Shown here: positions 47,872 to 60,600 of the stretch, piece after piece
Layout: each line of letters starts with the position of its first letter
How positions within the stretch are numbered: position 1 is the stretch's first letter
Source: Seriola aureovittata
Taxonomy: Eukaryota > Chordata > Actinopteri > Carangiformes > Carangidae
Length of the DNA stretch: 64,000 nt
Reading direction: 5' to 3'
Assembly: GCF_021018895.1 (NCBI RefSeq)
Contig: NC_079377.1
Coordinates: 12,573,501-12,637,500 of the forward strand
Program-made: the position numbers and the translations under genes
Notes under the pieces: generated by a model
The model's database searches: none
What the model was told of the DNA's origin: nothing
What the model saw: only the letters and a program-made list of their open reading frames with translations

Positions 47872-50429
47872 ATGGAGGACAGAGCACAAGTACAGGAGCG
47901 TCAGAGAACAAGACAGGGGGATGGAAGCAGCTGAAATCATTCACATTCTTCATAAGATGACAAGTGCTGACAGAATGTAAGATTGTCACATTTTCTACCT
48001 CCCTGCTCCTTCCTGTCCTTCCTCTCTCACTCTGGTTCTATATTTAGGTTCCATGTTCTGTATCTGTGGTTATTATAGCAATTCAGAACATCTGCACGAG
48101 CAACTGGAAACTCTAAACCTTTCAACACTATAGCCCGGCAATAAAACCTACTGTTGTGATACAAATGTGATGGGATGTGAACAAATATTTGATGTTTAAG
48201 GCTGACGTCCAGGAACTGGTTTCATTTTGGATCCAGTTCCAAGTCGGTGAAACATCCAGATTTGTTATGGTCTGACAAATGTCTCAATGAAAAAAATGAA
48301 CAATACATTGAAGTAACTGTTTTCTCATTTTTAGTAAGCACTTTAAACTATTTTCGAAGCTGGAATCACATACAGTTGTTAGCAGCTGTTTATATCACTT
48401 GTAGCTCATTAATGTTAAGTCTGTTAAGTTAACTTTCCCAAAGGGAAAGCATAAGCATTTTCCACAAAGCATATATATATATAACCTGCTTTGTGCAGAA
48501 GGCCAGACACTGTATTATTATTATTATTATAAGAGAAAAAAAAGCCCCACCACTCTCACAACTCTCAACTCTCACTGAACAACTTTTGTAGTTTCAACAA
48601 GATGATGAGTCAGTGGGTGAGTGGAGGCTACCTTCAGAGCTAATTCAGACTTGTCTATAATAACATCAGGAAGAAGAGGGGTAGAGGTTAGACTGCAGAG
48701 ATTACGGCTAAAAAGTCGTTTTTTTGGGGGGGAAATATTACGGAAATAGATTAAACTACAGAGCCCCTAAAGTCCTGAAAGATTTTTTTTTAAATCTTAT
48801 GATTTAAAAGCTATTATAAACATGATTAGAATTTTTTTTCCTACAAGACAATAACTTGTGCTCATAAGATAAAGAATATCACATTTAAGAGCTAAATTTC
48901 ATGTTCAAATAAATAATTTCTGCTTAGCTGTTGTAGTTACTGAGACCTGTAAAGTGTGGAGCACAACGTCTCACCGCTGGTAAAACTATCACATGTAGCT
49001 TCACAGGAGCTGACTGATGACTCAAAATACTGCTTCAGGGCAGGTACTCATCACTCCAGACAGTTTTTGGAGGATCGATTGATTCGCTCCGTCATCAACA
49101 ATCTGCTGTCCTGATAAGTCAGTGTAAAGAATACAGAGGTTTGGCTACATCCCATCACGTCAGCGCCAACAACAAGACTCCTACATCCTCCAACGCTGTG
49201 ATCTCTGTTATTGTTTGTCATGCACTTGTTATTTCACCCAGTTTTCTTCCGCTCATTATATTCTTTAGTTTCCCTCTTTTTCCTGCTGATGCTTTACCCA
49301 CCTCCTCCACTTCCTGCTCGGTGCCGTCTTGGGTCTGTGGTTCAGCATTTTGACGTTTCGCTCCTGCTGAGAGATTAATTAGCCATCTACCTCTGAGATT
49401 GGTGTAGGTGCCTCGTGGCAGCCTTCAGTTTGCCTTGTCATCTCTCACTCTCTCACACATACGTACACAGGCACACACTCACTTTCCATTTCCCATTTTC
49501 TTTTTTTCATATTTTGTCTTATTTTCGTCCCTCCAGTCACAGGCTTGCTGCTCTATCTTTTATTCTCATGACGAAAGACTCTAGTTCCTCATTTCAGCCG
49601 AAATCTAATTGGTTCTGCCTTTGCATTTAGAGAGGAAACTAAATCTGATGGATGTCGACTTGATGCACTTGAGGCTGGCTGTGTTATTGAACAGTTTATC
49701 TGTATTCAAACCATGAGCTTGTCTGCAAGACTAACATGCTGCATGTACAAAGGATGAAGAGCAGCGAGGTCACCAGAGACAAACGCTTAAGCCTTTGTTG
49801 ATAAAAGGATCAATCACTCTGGGAGAGGACAAGACCAATAAGGATCAAAAAGATTTGCTGTGCTATTTGAGACATTAGAAAAATGTTTGAGCTCAATTTT
49901 TTGTCACATGAGCAAAGCAAAAGGAAGATTTTTTTCTTTTTCTCCCTTTTTCTCCTCAAATGGAAAGGAGATGTCACACCCTTAGGTTGAAAGCACTTAG
50001 CACGCAAAAATACAGCTTTACATAATTTTATGCTCTTGGAAAAACTAAGCTGCAGCAGTTCCCTGCTCTTTCTCCATAACTAACAGCACTCTATTTTAAA
50101 CTTTCATGTGCTTCCAGAGTGAGTCCAAAGCAGAGTAAACGCTGTGGGAGGAGGTCTTGTCAGGCTACGTTAAATAAGAGCTGTGGTAAGAGAGAAGCGA
50201 GCAACACAGTCCGTCAGTTCAGCTGATTAGTTGCACATTTTACGTTATATTCGGTTAACATCTTGTGGAGATGTTTTTAGAACGTGTTCTAGCCTTACAT
50301 GATAACCTTTTAAATTCAGCACAAACTCCTATCAGGTGAACAGGTATTTAGACACAACCACAAGCCCAACCCTGTAAGTAGAAACAGGAAGTGAATGGAG
50401 AAAAAAAAAAGCTGCAGAAGAGCTTGTTC
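47870..50429 (+). other. Non-coding sequence, nothing specific seen
   Basis: No exon is recognised. Short (ATT)n at 48514-48530 and (AT)n near 48474-48483. Pyrimidine-rich sequence lies around 49420-49560. Confidence 0.4.
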
Positions 50430-50437
50430 TCCTACAG

Positions 50438-50815
50438 CAGCGGTTCCCGACTTTTTCCAACTCATGGCTCACTTGAAAATCTAACCCCAGAACAATATGG
50501 AGGTCAGACAATATGCTCTCAGAGCACTTTTTATTTTAATGTTAACAATCAAACATTCAGGACTGAACTGAAATCACTGGTCGACTCACTGGTCTTTACT
50601 CTCTTCCCTTTTCATTCTTCCTGTTGCTATCAGCTATCCATTTTCATACTCCAGATATGAAAATGAAGATAATTTCATTAAAAACATTATTTATATTTTT
50701 ATTTTATTTTTATACTTACATTTTTTTGATCAAAATTATACTGTTTTGCAAAAGATTTGTCGGCCCTCTTGCATTATTTACACTACCAGTGGCTCCCACA
50801 GGTTGGGAACCACTG
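50438..50815. mobile_element. Non-autonomous hAT element with perfect 8-bp target duplication
   Basis: The left end CAGCGGTTCCCGAC and the reverse complement of the right end, CAGTGGTTCCCAAC, differ at two positions only. The element is flanked by identical TCCTACAG at 50430-50437 and 50816-50823. CAGNGGTTCCCAAC-type ends with an 8-bp duplication are characteristic of Charlie-like hAT elements. It is 378 bp long and has no transposase. Confidence 0.88.
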
Positions 50816-50823
50816 TCCTACAG

Positions 50824-51610
50824 TTTATATTACAACTCCCTCTCCTACTCTGGATCAAACAAAGCTAGAAACCTGCAGTACGGGGAAAAACTGTACACAC
50901 TTGTGTATTTTTCTAAGCTCCCGAATCATTCACTTTGCATGAACTGCATGAAGAAGGCTGAAATATTGATGTTCCTCTACATTTGCTATGGCAGCTAGGT
51001 TTCTATTTTCACACATTACAGTCTGCAGGTACAGCACCTTGCCAGTCAAGCTCTCTTATGACATTAAACCCACAGTTTAAGGACGGGGACATGAAATTCT
51101 ACAGTAAATACTGCGGTGAGAATCAACCCAAATTTTCTGTGATGTATTTACTGATACAACAAATCACCCAGTAACAGAGTCGCCTAGAGTAGGCAGCTGT
51201 TCTGAAGTAGAATTGTTTTATATTTTCTCCTGTGTTGGACCTTTATTAAAAAAGCTTTGGTTTGAATTTGACTCTAACAGGATTTATCATCAAGACAAGA
51301 TAAAATAGCTGGTAAAGATTTCACATGGAAGCAATAAAATGCTACTACCGCTGACTTGAGAGTACTATAACCTTGGAAAAAGGATAACCCTTTTTGTTAA
51401 CACACAACAGAACATTGCACATGACTGAGATTCACTGATGTCCATGTTAACAACAGAGTGTCGGTGTCAGTTTCACTGTGATTCAGACAGATTTACTGTT
51501 GTAGTACCCATGGCACAGCACAGAGGCTTTCCCACAAAGACAACATGTGGAGTCACTTCACCAGTTGTGTAATCTAATGATTGCTCCTGTGGTGCAAGTA
51601 ATCTAAATCC

Positions 51611-51611
<1 letters not shown>
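50824..51611 (+). other. Non-coding sequence, nothing specific seen
   Basis: No exon, RNA gene or element is recognised. Confidence 0.4.

Positions 51612-51674
<63 letters not shown>
51612..51674. repeat. (GT)n microsatellite
   Basis: About 31 GT units with one TT interruption. Confidence 0.96.
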
Positions 51675-51973
51675 TATAGTATTGACACATAGAATACTGC
51701 TGCACACCGTACATATTGGCTGAACAGAATTTGTGCACATTTGAAGAGAGTGTTAGTTTAGCATTAGTAGTAGTTGCTATTTATTTATGTCATTTATTAA
51801 ATTGTTCATTTTGTTTCGGATCATCCATCCCACACAACATCACACAATGTCAAAACTTTTCTGTCAGTACAGTGCATCATTTGTTTTATATAATGAGTTT
51901 GAATCATGTTTGCTGCAATAAAAGTGCATCAAAGTTTGCAAATTTCCCTTTATACAGTATCTGTATGTCTGTA

Positions 51974-51974
<1 letters not shown>

Positions 51975-52040
<66 letters not shown>
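51975..52040. repeat. (AT)n microsatellite
   Basis: About 33 AT units with one AA interruption near the middle. Self-complementary and able to extrude as a cruciform. Confidence 0.95.
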
Positions 52041-52046
<6 letters not shown>

Positions 52047-53815
52047 AAGGATGTTCACCCTTGTGTGATAAATCCGAATGATAACCCTTCATTTTCAATC
52101 AAGCAGATCCCATTAGAGCAGAGTGCGATAAGTGAAGCTAAGCCCCAGTGTGATTGCAGGGATTTGAGCTTTGGCAACAATAATTAGAGATGATTACTGT
52201 GTAGTCACACAGGCGACATCCTCTCATCCTTTACTCGGAGTCAGGAGACCACGGCTTGCTTCCTTTGTTGAATACTCTCTCTAACACAATAAGATAAAGC
52301 TTCACTGAGATTACTTTCATGTCCAATTTTCTTTCCCTGAAGATCATTGGCTGAGAATGTGTTTGCTGTTGCTCTCTTTGTTTATGTGCTGTATTTGCAC
52401 TGAGACAAGATGGGACAAAACATTTTTTCCATCCGCCTCATGTGCCCTTTTTTTCTGCTCTTTTATACAACTTTCCTTGGCCCTTGTCTTATTCCCTCTC
52501 TATTTCCTCCTCATTTTCATTCTCTAATCTCAGCAAATACCCGTTCTTTTGCTCATTTTCATTAGCCTGTGCTTCGAGGTCTGGGGAATCCACAACGTCC
52601 TTTTGTCTTTCATTTCTTTGCTTTTAGTTTAGACATCCCATTTTAAAGGAACATACTAATATCTCCCAGCTCCTTCTATTTTTCCTTCTGCAAAGACAAC
52701 AAACAATGCAAAGGTTGTAAATCAGTAACTTATAGGTCTTATGAACTGTATATTGGATGGTGTATACATGGCTTAGAGAGCGAAGATTGAAATTGATTGT
52801 TAATGGTTAAGATCTTCATCCTGTGGCTGTGTAGTGGTTATTGATTAGACTCTGTATTTGCGCCCCAGGGGTGCTAGCTTTGACGAGGGATGTCTTTTCA
52901 TGTAAACTCTAATATCACATTTATGTTTTATTATTTCCAATTTTTTTACTCTTCACAGTGTTAACGTACATTCATGCCCATCCAAACACACATTACAATG
53001 GAAGTACAGTAAGTTGCACATAAACATAGACGTAAACAACCACTGGTGATCACATGTACCATGTTTACAAAGAAAATCCTTCATGTCTTAAACCTGTGAG
53101 AGACCCTTGTGCGAGCAATCAATACAAACCCCACGTTGCTGTAGTTTACACACTTGCTCAGGGCACAACAGGGCAGACAGAAAGCACTGAAGTTAAGCAT
53201 GAGAATCAGGGTGAAATGGAGCAATCCGCATGGCCTTTTCACGACTACTATCTAGAGAAACAACAAACTATTCCACGGCTGCGGCGGTGTTCCAAAGAGT
53301 TCTGATAAATTAGTCCCTTTTTGCCGGAGAACAAAAAGGCCAGAGAAAGTCAGTGAGTGTGCATTATTCACAGGCCAGTGAGCACATTTAGTGAATAAAT
53401 GCCACGTGTAAATGGCTCTACCAAGCACCCCTGTACCTCTGCCATGCCATTTTAGATCTGGGAGGGGGGTAGAAGGAAATGAGACCTTATTTCCCTGCAG
53501 GCCATCAGCAGCTGGCAGATTGGTCAGGTAACTGCATGACTGACAACTTAGTGGGCTTGCCCAGCAGACTGCCAGACAGCCAGACAGCCCAGAGGAAATG
53601 AGAGGTGCTGGTCCTAATAGCTCAAGTGGATATACTGTTGTTTTTGTTTGCCGCTGACATTTACTTGTATTTGGATGCCTGAAGTTGCAATTCCACTCCT
53701 CATTCCTTTATGATTTTAATAGCATTTATAATCTCAGCAGAGATGCAGACATACAGATAATAGAAATTCGGATTTTGCATACATTTCATGTACATTTACT
53801 TTTTTGAATAAGAAA
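52041..53815 (+). other. Non-coding sequence, nothing specific seen
   Basis: No exon or element is recognised. Confidence 0.4.
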
Positions 53816-54665
53816 GTTCAAAGTGCACGCTGTCTCTTTTCTTCTCCCCTTGTCTTGTCTCCACTCCTCTTCTCTCTCTGAAAGACAAAGGACAGATTAG
53901 GAGCAATAAGGTAAACAGAAGCACATCTGATGGATATGAAAACTCTGGTAATATCATATACTGTCATCTTTTGAAAAGTGAGTGCATGGTCACCTCCTCT
54001 TCTCTCACCCTCTCTTCTCTCTGTAAAAGTCAAACAACAAACAGGTGGAGATAAAGTTAATAAACAACGTCAGCAAACATTTGATCACTATATGAATTCT
54101 GATCATTATAAATAATACCCTAATAAAAGGGCTCACAGTGCACGGTGTTTCCTTGTGTTGGTTACTCTCCTCTTTCCAAAACAGATGAGGGGGAACAGTT
54201 AACAACTAAAGCAATGGCAAAAAAAAAAGAAATAAGTCAGTATAGAAATTCTGTTAATATCCCAGATTAAACATATACTTTCTTAAATGATGTTTTCTCC
54301 TTTCTTCTCTGCTTGTCTCGTTTGGTTGTGTTCTTCTTGCTTCCTCCTTGTGAAATTTCCTCCGCTCACTCGCAAAGACAGATGGCAGAAAAGGGGGAAT
54401 AACAATTAATTTTAGCAACGACATAAACATTAGACCTATCGATAAAAATAATAACTGTGATACTAACAATAAATGTATACTTCTCTTTGTAAATGAGAGG
54501 GTTCACGGTGCATGCTGTCTCCCTGCTGTCTTATCTTGGTCTGGACTTGTTTCTTCCTCTCTAAAAGACAAATGACAAACAAGGGGAGACAATAGTCAGT
54601 AGTTAACTTCAGCAACCAGAAGAATTATTTAACTGTGATGTAATCCTGATAATGACAATGCCTCT
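53816..54665 (+). repeat. Diverged tandem repeat, about five units of 155-210 bp
   Basis: Successive units begin near 53816, 53976, 54131, 54290 and 54501. Each runs in the same order: a GTTCACRGTGCAYG-like start (lost in unit 4), a pyrimidine-rich CTTCTCTC stretch, an AAAGACAAA-type purine block with a GGGGGA-like word, AGTTAAC and CAGCAAC words, then an AT-rich tail around GATAAT or TATACTTTC. The order is clear by eye although units are well diverged. It overlaps no gene and resembles no repeat family I can name. Confidence 0.7.
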
Positions 54666-57600
54666 GATCTAACGGTGCCTCCAGCGTTTTAGGAAAAATG
54701 TCGCCATCTTCATCCTATTCTTTCGATGTTAAACTCGATGAACTTGCCCCTCCTTAAAAACAGTTTTTCTCAACCATGACGTGAATACTTATACTTATTT
54801 CACCTGTCATGTGCACACTTAGATTAAAATCAATCATCTTTAATGCCGGTGTTACATTCTTATTTTGTTCTCGGGAAAATTTTTCAACCAAACAAAATAA
54901 AAGAACCCATATATAAATATTCTATTTATTATGTCTAAAACATGTGGTTATGTCTAAAACATGGATTAAGTCTAAAATGAGTGGTTTCCATTAAGAACAT
55001 ATTCTTATATACAGTCTATGATATACATGTGCACAACAATACCACTGATAAAATAGCATCAGCATATTTCAGCGCCAACACTGCAGTAGAAACATTGATC
55101 TGGTTGTTGGATCATCGGGTTGACAAGGCAAGTAGAATAAATATTAAATTCACGTATCTGCTTAGTCAGTGACATTTCACATTGGTACAACACAGGATTT
55201 CTTGGTGAGACACATTGGGTGCCTTGCCAGCTTTGCTCAAGAACCTCAAGAACACAAACATGTAAGAAGATTCTGCCAAAACACTCAGCGGGAATGTGGA
55301 AGATGCCGTATTTAGCCTACGTCCTCATTAGGAAACACTGATACCTCTTTTCAGCTCGCACAATTCATCAAAGCAAAAGTTATAGTGAAGAAACAAAGAA
55401 AGTTATAGCAACAGACTTCCCTCTTAAACTAAAGCCAGTACGAGGCAAGAGGATTCTCTTTAGTCATACAGATCTGGACTGGCAGAGCTCCAGCCTTGAT
55501 AAACCACAGCCATCCCTCTCTCTGTATTTCACAGGCCAGTGACCAGCCACCGCTTTCATCTGTGAAAACAGCTGCCATCTATTCCCTCATTCCACTCTTC
55601 CTCATCCGCGACCCCATTCTCTCCGTGTATAATAGTCCCATCTCCTCCGTACAACATGTAGCTTCCCTCTCCTACAGCTCGTTTATCAAGACGAGGGGGA
55701 TGCCTCCACTTTGCAGGCGTCCCAGGGGAGGAGAAGGGGAGGGGAGGGGGGGGGGGGGGACTGTTGATGGCTAAGAGATGGTGGACTTCCACTGTGGGGT
55801 GGCTGCGGTTTAACAGAATGAGGAACGAAGAGACTGATGAGGGGTTTGTGTTTCTTAGTAAGGGTGGAGTTTCTCACAGACATTTGTGAAAAGAATACAA
55901 AGCCAGAAACACAGGAATACTGGAATCATAGTTCTCCAAAGACACACATAAATATCACTGTCAGTCTAAGTTGCAGATCCAAGCTGATTGGTTAGACGTA
56001 AACTGAATAATCAGTCGTGTGTATGTTTATTTATTTATTTGTTTGGGGTTAATTTTATTGTTGTGTATTATTTGCATCCATTTGCATTGCTATTACTTTA
56101 CTTTTTGTTTGAATGTATTATATATTTATTTTGCTTTGCATGTAGTTTTGATTTGCGTTCCTTTTCCTTGTATTTTGGTTGCTATATTAGTTACTCTTGC
56201 CTATGTTCACAGCTCACTCTATTGAAATTCAGATTGAAATTGGATTATTTGCAACTGTGCCCTCCTAAATTGATTTGACAAGCATTTTGCAAGTACCAAT
56301 CCCTGCAGGGCCCGCAGTGGTAACTGGAGAGGTGGACCAGGTGCCCTCAGGTACCAGACAAGTTGCAGGCAGCAGCAGTATGGAGGAAGCAGTAACTATA
56401 ATTTACCATCAATTTAAAGTTGCTTTAAGCATTTTTAAGCAAATACTGTTTGCTAACAAACAGTGTTCACATCCTGCAGACATGGATCAACATTAAGGTT
56501 CTATAAACAAGATTTTAGACAACTATATAGCAGAAAACACCTTGTAAAGTATATAGTAAAGTAATGGCATCCTGACCAGAGAATGAAGTCACACCCCCTC
56601 TTGTAATCTGGGCTTCTCTGCTCTTTGTTTTGCAATCTGGTCTGGCAGCTAGTGCATGTTAGTGCATGTACATATGCATTTTAGTGCATGTGAGTCCCTC
56701 CAGTTAAACCCTGGCCCTGCCCACCTTTATAAACATGCAGGGACCTCCCACACACAAGGTGGCACAGTGCAGCACCCAGCTTTGAGGTGACAGCTACCTG
56801 CCAAAATTTCCTCTGCTGAAGAAACCATTTTTTTTTCCTCTACAAAGGCCTCCAACAAAGAAAGAGATAAGATGGACACAGGCGGACTGGCCATGCTGGA
56901 CTACTGATTCACTGGCCGGACATAAAGTTTTAAAGTTTTTACCGGCTCCTTAAGTGTCATTCCTGGGGAAGGGAAGGGAGGGCGGTTGTGGCAAGTATTT
57001 GTTTTGGTCTGAGATGCTGGTGGTTCAGTGCGACTTCTAGTGGCTGTGACGATTGTTCACACAACCTGTAACAATTATTTGTCATTTGTTTCTGGGGTCC
57101 TGACAAATGTAAGTCCAATGTCCACTCTGTTTTGTTCTTCATATACTCCTGAGAAAAGCATCTAGCTCTTTAACTTAATGCTAAATGCTGGACTTTTCCC
57201 CCTGCAAATCATTACGTTTGTCTGTCTGCTGTTTGGTGTTGAACAGATAGTGAGCAGAGGCTTTTCCAGATGTTGTTTTTTATTTTTTGATGACAGCTGC
57301 TCCTGTAAAGAAACATTGTTGTGAACAGATTTGTACATCTTTGTTCAGTCTCACTGCTCACATGGCCATAGTACCAGAACAAAGAGTTAAAAGAGGCTAA
57401 CTCTATAAAGCTGCAGCGTTGGAAGCTAATGCTCTGTTGGGAATTAATTAAATAAACTGTTGACACCTCTGTACTAAAACATACTGTAGATGCTAACCAG
57501 TTCAAGGAAGAAACTAGGTCTTAAGTGTGGGATAATTACTCATACTCACTGTAGGACAAATTATCAAAGATATGACCTCTGATACCTGCCTGGTTTTTTA

Positions 57601-60600
57601 CTCCCTGGATAAGAGTGTTGGAGGAAATCCTTAAAATGTTCGTTGGAAAACATATTTCAGCAGTTTTCGTTACTTTCATATTAGCAGGGACATGCTTAAC
57701 GTCCATATGCAAATCAACACCCTTGCTACTCTGTGTTTCTGGTCTTATCTGCTCCTTGTCCATTTATAGTGGAAGAAAAACATTTCCCTTATCTTTTGTG
57801 AACGGGAACATTTATCACAACATTGAATATAGATTCGAAAAAACCAACCTGAGTGCACAAAGAATAATGTTCAGTGCAAACTGTTGCCAAGGCGGTGTCT
57901 GAAATAGATACAAAGCAAATTTTTCATCTCCCTCCACTCTGCCATTTAAGCTTGTCTTGTGTGAAATATATCAGAAAGTCACCCCCGCCTCTTTGGTGTG
58001 CTCTGCTTTTCTTTTGTCTGTCATTCATTAATAACTTCAAGTTCTGCCTCCTCATGCCTCCTGACGTGCTCCTTTCCCCTCAGCCCCTGCTTTCCAATTT
58101 CCCTCTCCACCCTCCAGGTTTGTGCTTTGTATCGCTATTCTCTTTCATTTGCTCATTCCTATTCTCCTTTTCTCCCCAGCCTGTTCTTTTACCATCGTCA
58201 GACCCAGGGTCAGCACTAAAGGGAGTCCTCTCCGGTTTTAGATGAAACTAACCCAATTAGGAGGTCTTGCCTTTCCGTATTTGTAGCCCTGCCCTATCTG
58301 TATAATTTTTTAATGCCCTTTTATTTTGTGTCTTACTTGTTTAATTTGTTTAGTCTTCCTCTTAATGCATTGTGGTTCAGGGAAAAGATCCCCTTTTAAA
58401 AATTAGCCGTACAAATGAAAGTTTAGTAGCCCCGCAGGAATTTGGAGCATTTCCAGAGAATAAATAATAAGCTCTATTGCAGGAAGTTCAGTTCAACTTC
58501 TCTCCATGGATGTTTCATTAAGACTTCTTGCAGTGAAGGAGAAATGGCTGGTGCAGTTAAAAGTCACTTAAGTTCATTTGAAAGCCACACCTTACTCTCT
58601 GTAGTGGCTGGCTGGTCAACTCAACAATTTCCTAAAAATAGCTTTTGTTTTCTATGATTTTCCTGTCATTCACTGAAATATTTTCAGATGGCAGCCAGAA
58701 TACTTCTGAGTCAGCAGATTCGCTGCAGCCAGGGGACTAAATATAAATTGCAGCAAAGCACTACTGTGCATCATTACCTGAGCTATGATTAAACAGTACT
58801 CCTACCATTCACTGTTTACACAATAATAGATTTATACCTCTCATTAGTATGAAAAACTTTAATTTGGCTAATGATAAGTGAGACTTACACAACCCTCAAG
58901 TCATATTACAGAAGTAATAGCAAGAGAAACTGGAGAAAAATGCTTAATAGACTATATGCCTTTACATTATTGGAGTTTGGGGGTGGGGGTGGGGCATCTG
59001 ATATTAATCTTATTAAACCAGTTATGGATGCAGTAATAATATCACGAATATACAGTACAGTATACCAAAATATATTTGGTGGTAGAAATGTACCTGTTAC
59101 TAAAAGACATTTTTCAGATAAATATGAAAGCCTAGATTTTCATATATTATATTGAGTATATACCAAATGCATAAAACCCAAATGTAAATTGTATAGTCCA
59201 GTCTACCACTATCAAAAACACAATTTATTTTAAATGTACAGTAGTTTTAAGGTTTTGAATTATCAGCCTGATTATATGTTGAAATTTAATCTTCTAAATA
59301 AAATAGCCCAGAACTAAACTAAACCAAAGTAAAGCAAATTAAAGTAATGCTCTTCGATGTTATTCTTAATCTTTTCCGGGTTAAGATCAATCCCCTGACT
59401 TAATCTTGTATCTGTCAAACCAGCACATACTGTTAGATGCAGATCTGCAGTCACAGTCGTGTATCAGTTCCATTGCTGCACACTGTTGGAGTTTGACCTT
59501 CAGCTTCCCTGCAAGCGGGGAAGTAGCTGTGCCCTGCCCTCCGTCACAGCGGGAGGATTAATCTACACACCTTCATGACTGATTTCACACTAGATTAGAG
59601 AATTTCATCCACTGCATCCCCTCCCCCCACTTATCCCTACGCTGTCACAGAGGTGGGGAGTGAGGAACTTCAGCCACCCAGGGATTAGAAGGGCAGTTTT
59701 CATTATGTAATGGCTGCACCTGAGTGTGTGCGTGTGTATGTGAACATTCGTAATTACATGTGTGTCTCATGTTTGTGGACATTAAGTGTGTGTGTTACTT
59801 AAGTGCTGTACTGTATATACAGTATGTGTATGAATGTGTAAGTGCACAGGTGTGCCCTAGCAAATTTAATCCCCTGGAGAAAACTATGAAGGTCTGATTT
59901 ATTTGTGGAGTAGATTCATCTTCCGGATAGCACATCTGCTTCTGTGCCTAGGGCACTGTGCAGGCACTGGATTTGTTGGCCCTGTGCTATGCAAACACAA
60001 TGAGTATGCATGTTCCGTGCCTGTGTATAAAAAATTCAAAGCCCTGCCTAACTGTAATTGCGCGTTTATTGATACATAGCGACTGAGCCCGGCTTGCCTC
60101 AAACCTTTCAGTGTGGGTGAGATTGAACCTGACACATCAATATTTACTAAATATAGAACCAGCAAGCCATAATCCAGCAAATACTACACATAAACTGAGG
60201 CTTTAAACCCTCAGTATTAGCAAATCATTTCTGAAGGGAAAGTCGCTGTTTCCTCTTTCCTGATATTTCAGTTACACAACAGACACGTCTCCAATTTACA
60301 ACCGATGATGATTGTCTTGTGAGTATGTGGGAATGCCTGCGCGTATGTGTCACTCTGGGTGCTGTTGCTTGTTTGCGTGGGGGATCTTTTCTGACACGTT
60401 TCTCATGCTGTCAAAGCATATTGTGTGTGAGTGATTACCTGTCATCGCAAGCCTTGAGCTCTGCTCACTCCCCAATCACACCACTGCCGTTGCTTTTCCA
60501 TTGCTCTCCCACTCTGTCTTTCCTTCTAACCCCTGCCAGCCGTCGTTCTCTCCTTTTGACTTTTCTCTCTCTCTGGTTCTCATTTTCTCTTTTGCTTTGA

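Noticed and set aside
56275..56496. 73-codon plus-strand frame with a GTACCAG donor-like site as an extra exon
   Set aside because: No convincing acceptor, no similarity to a known protein and AT-rich continuation; too weak to list.
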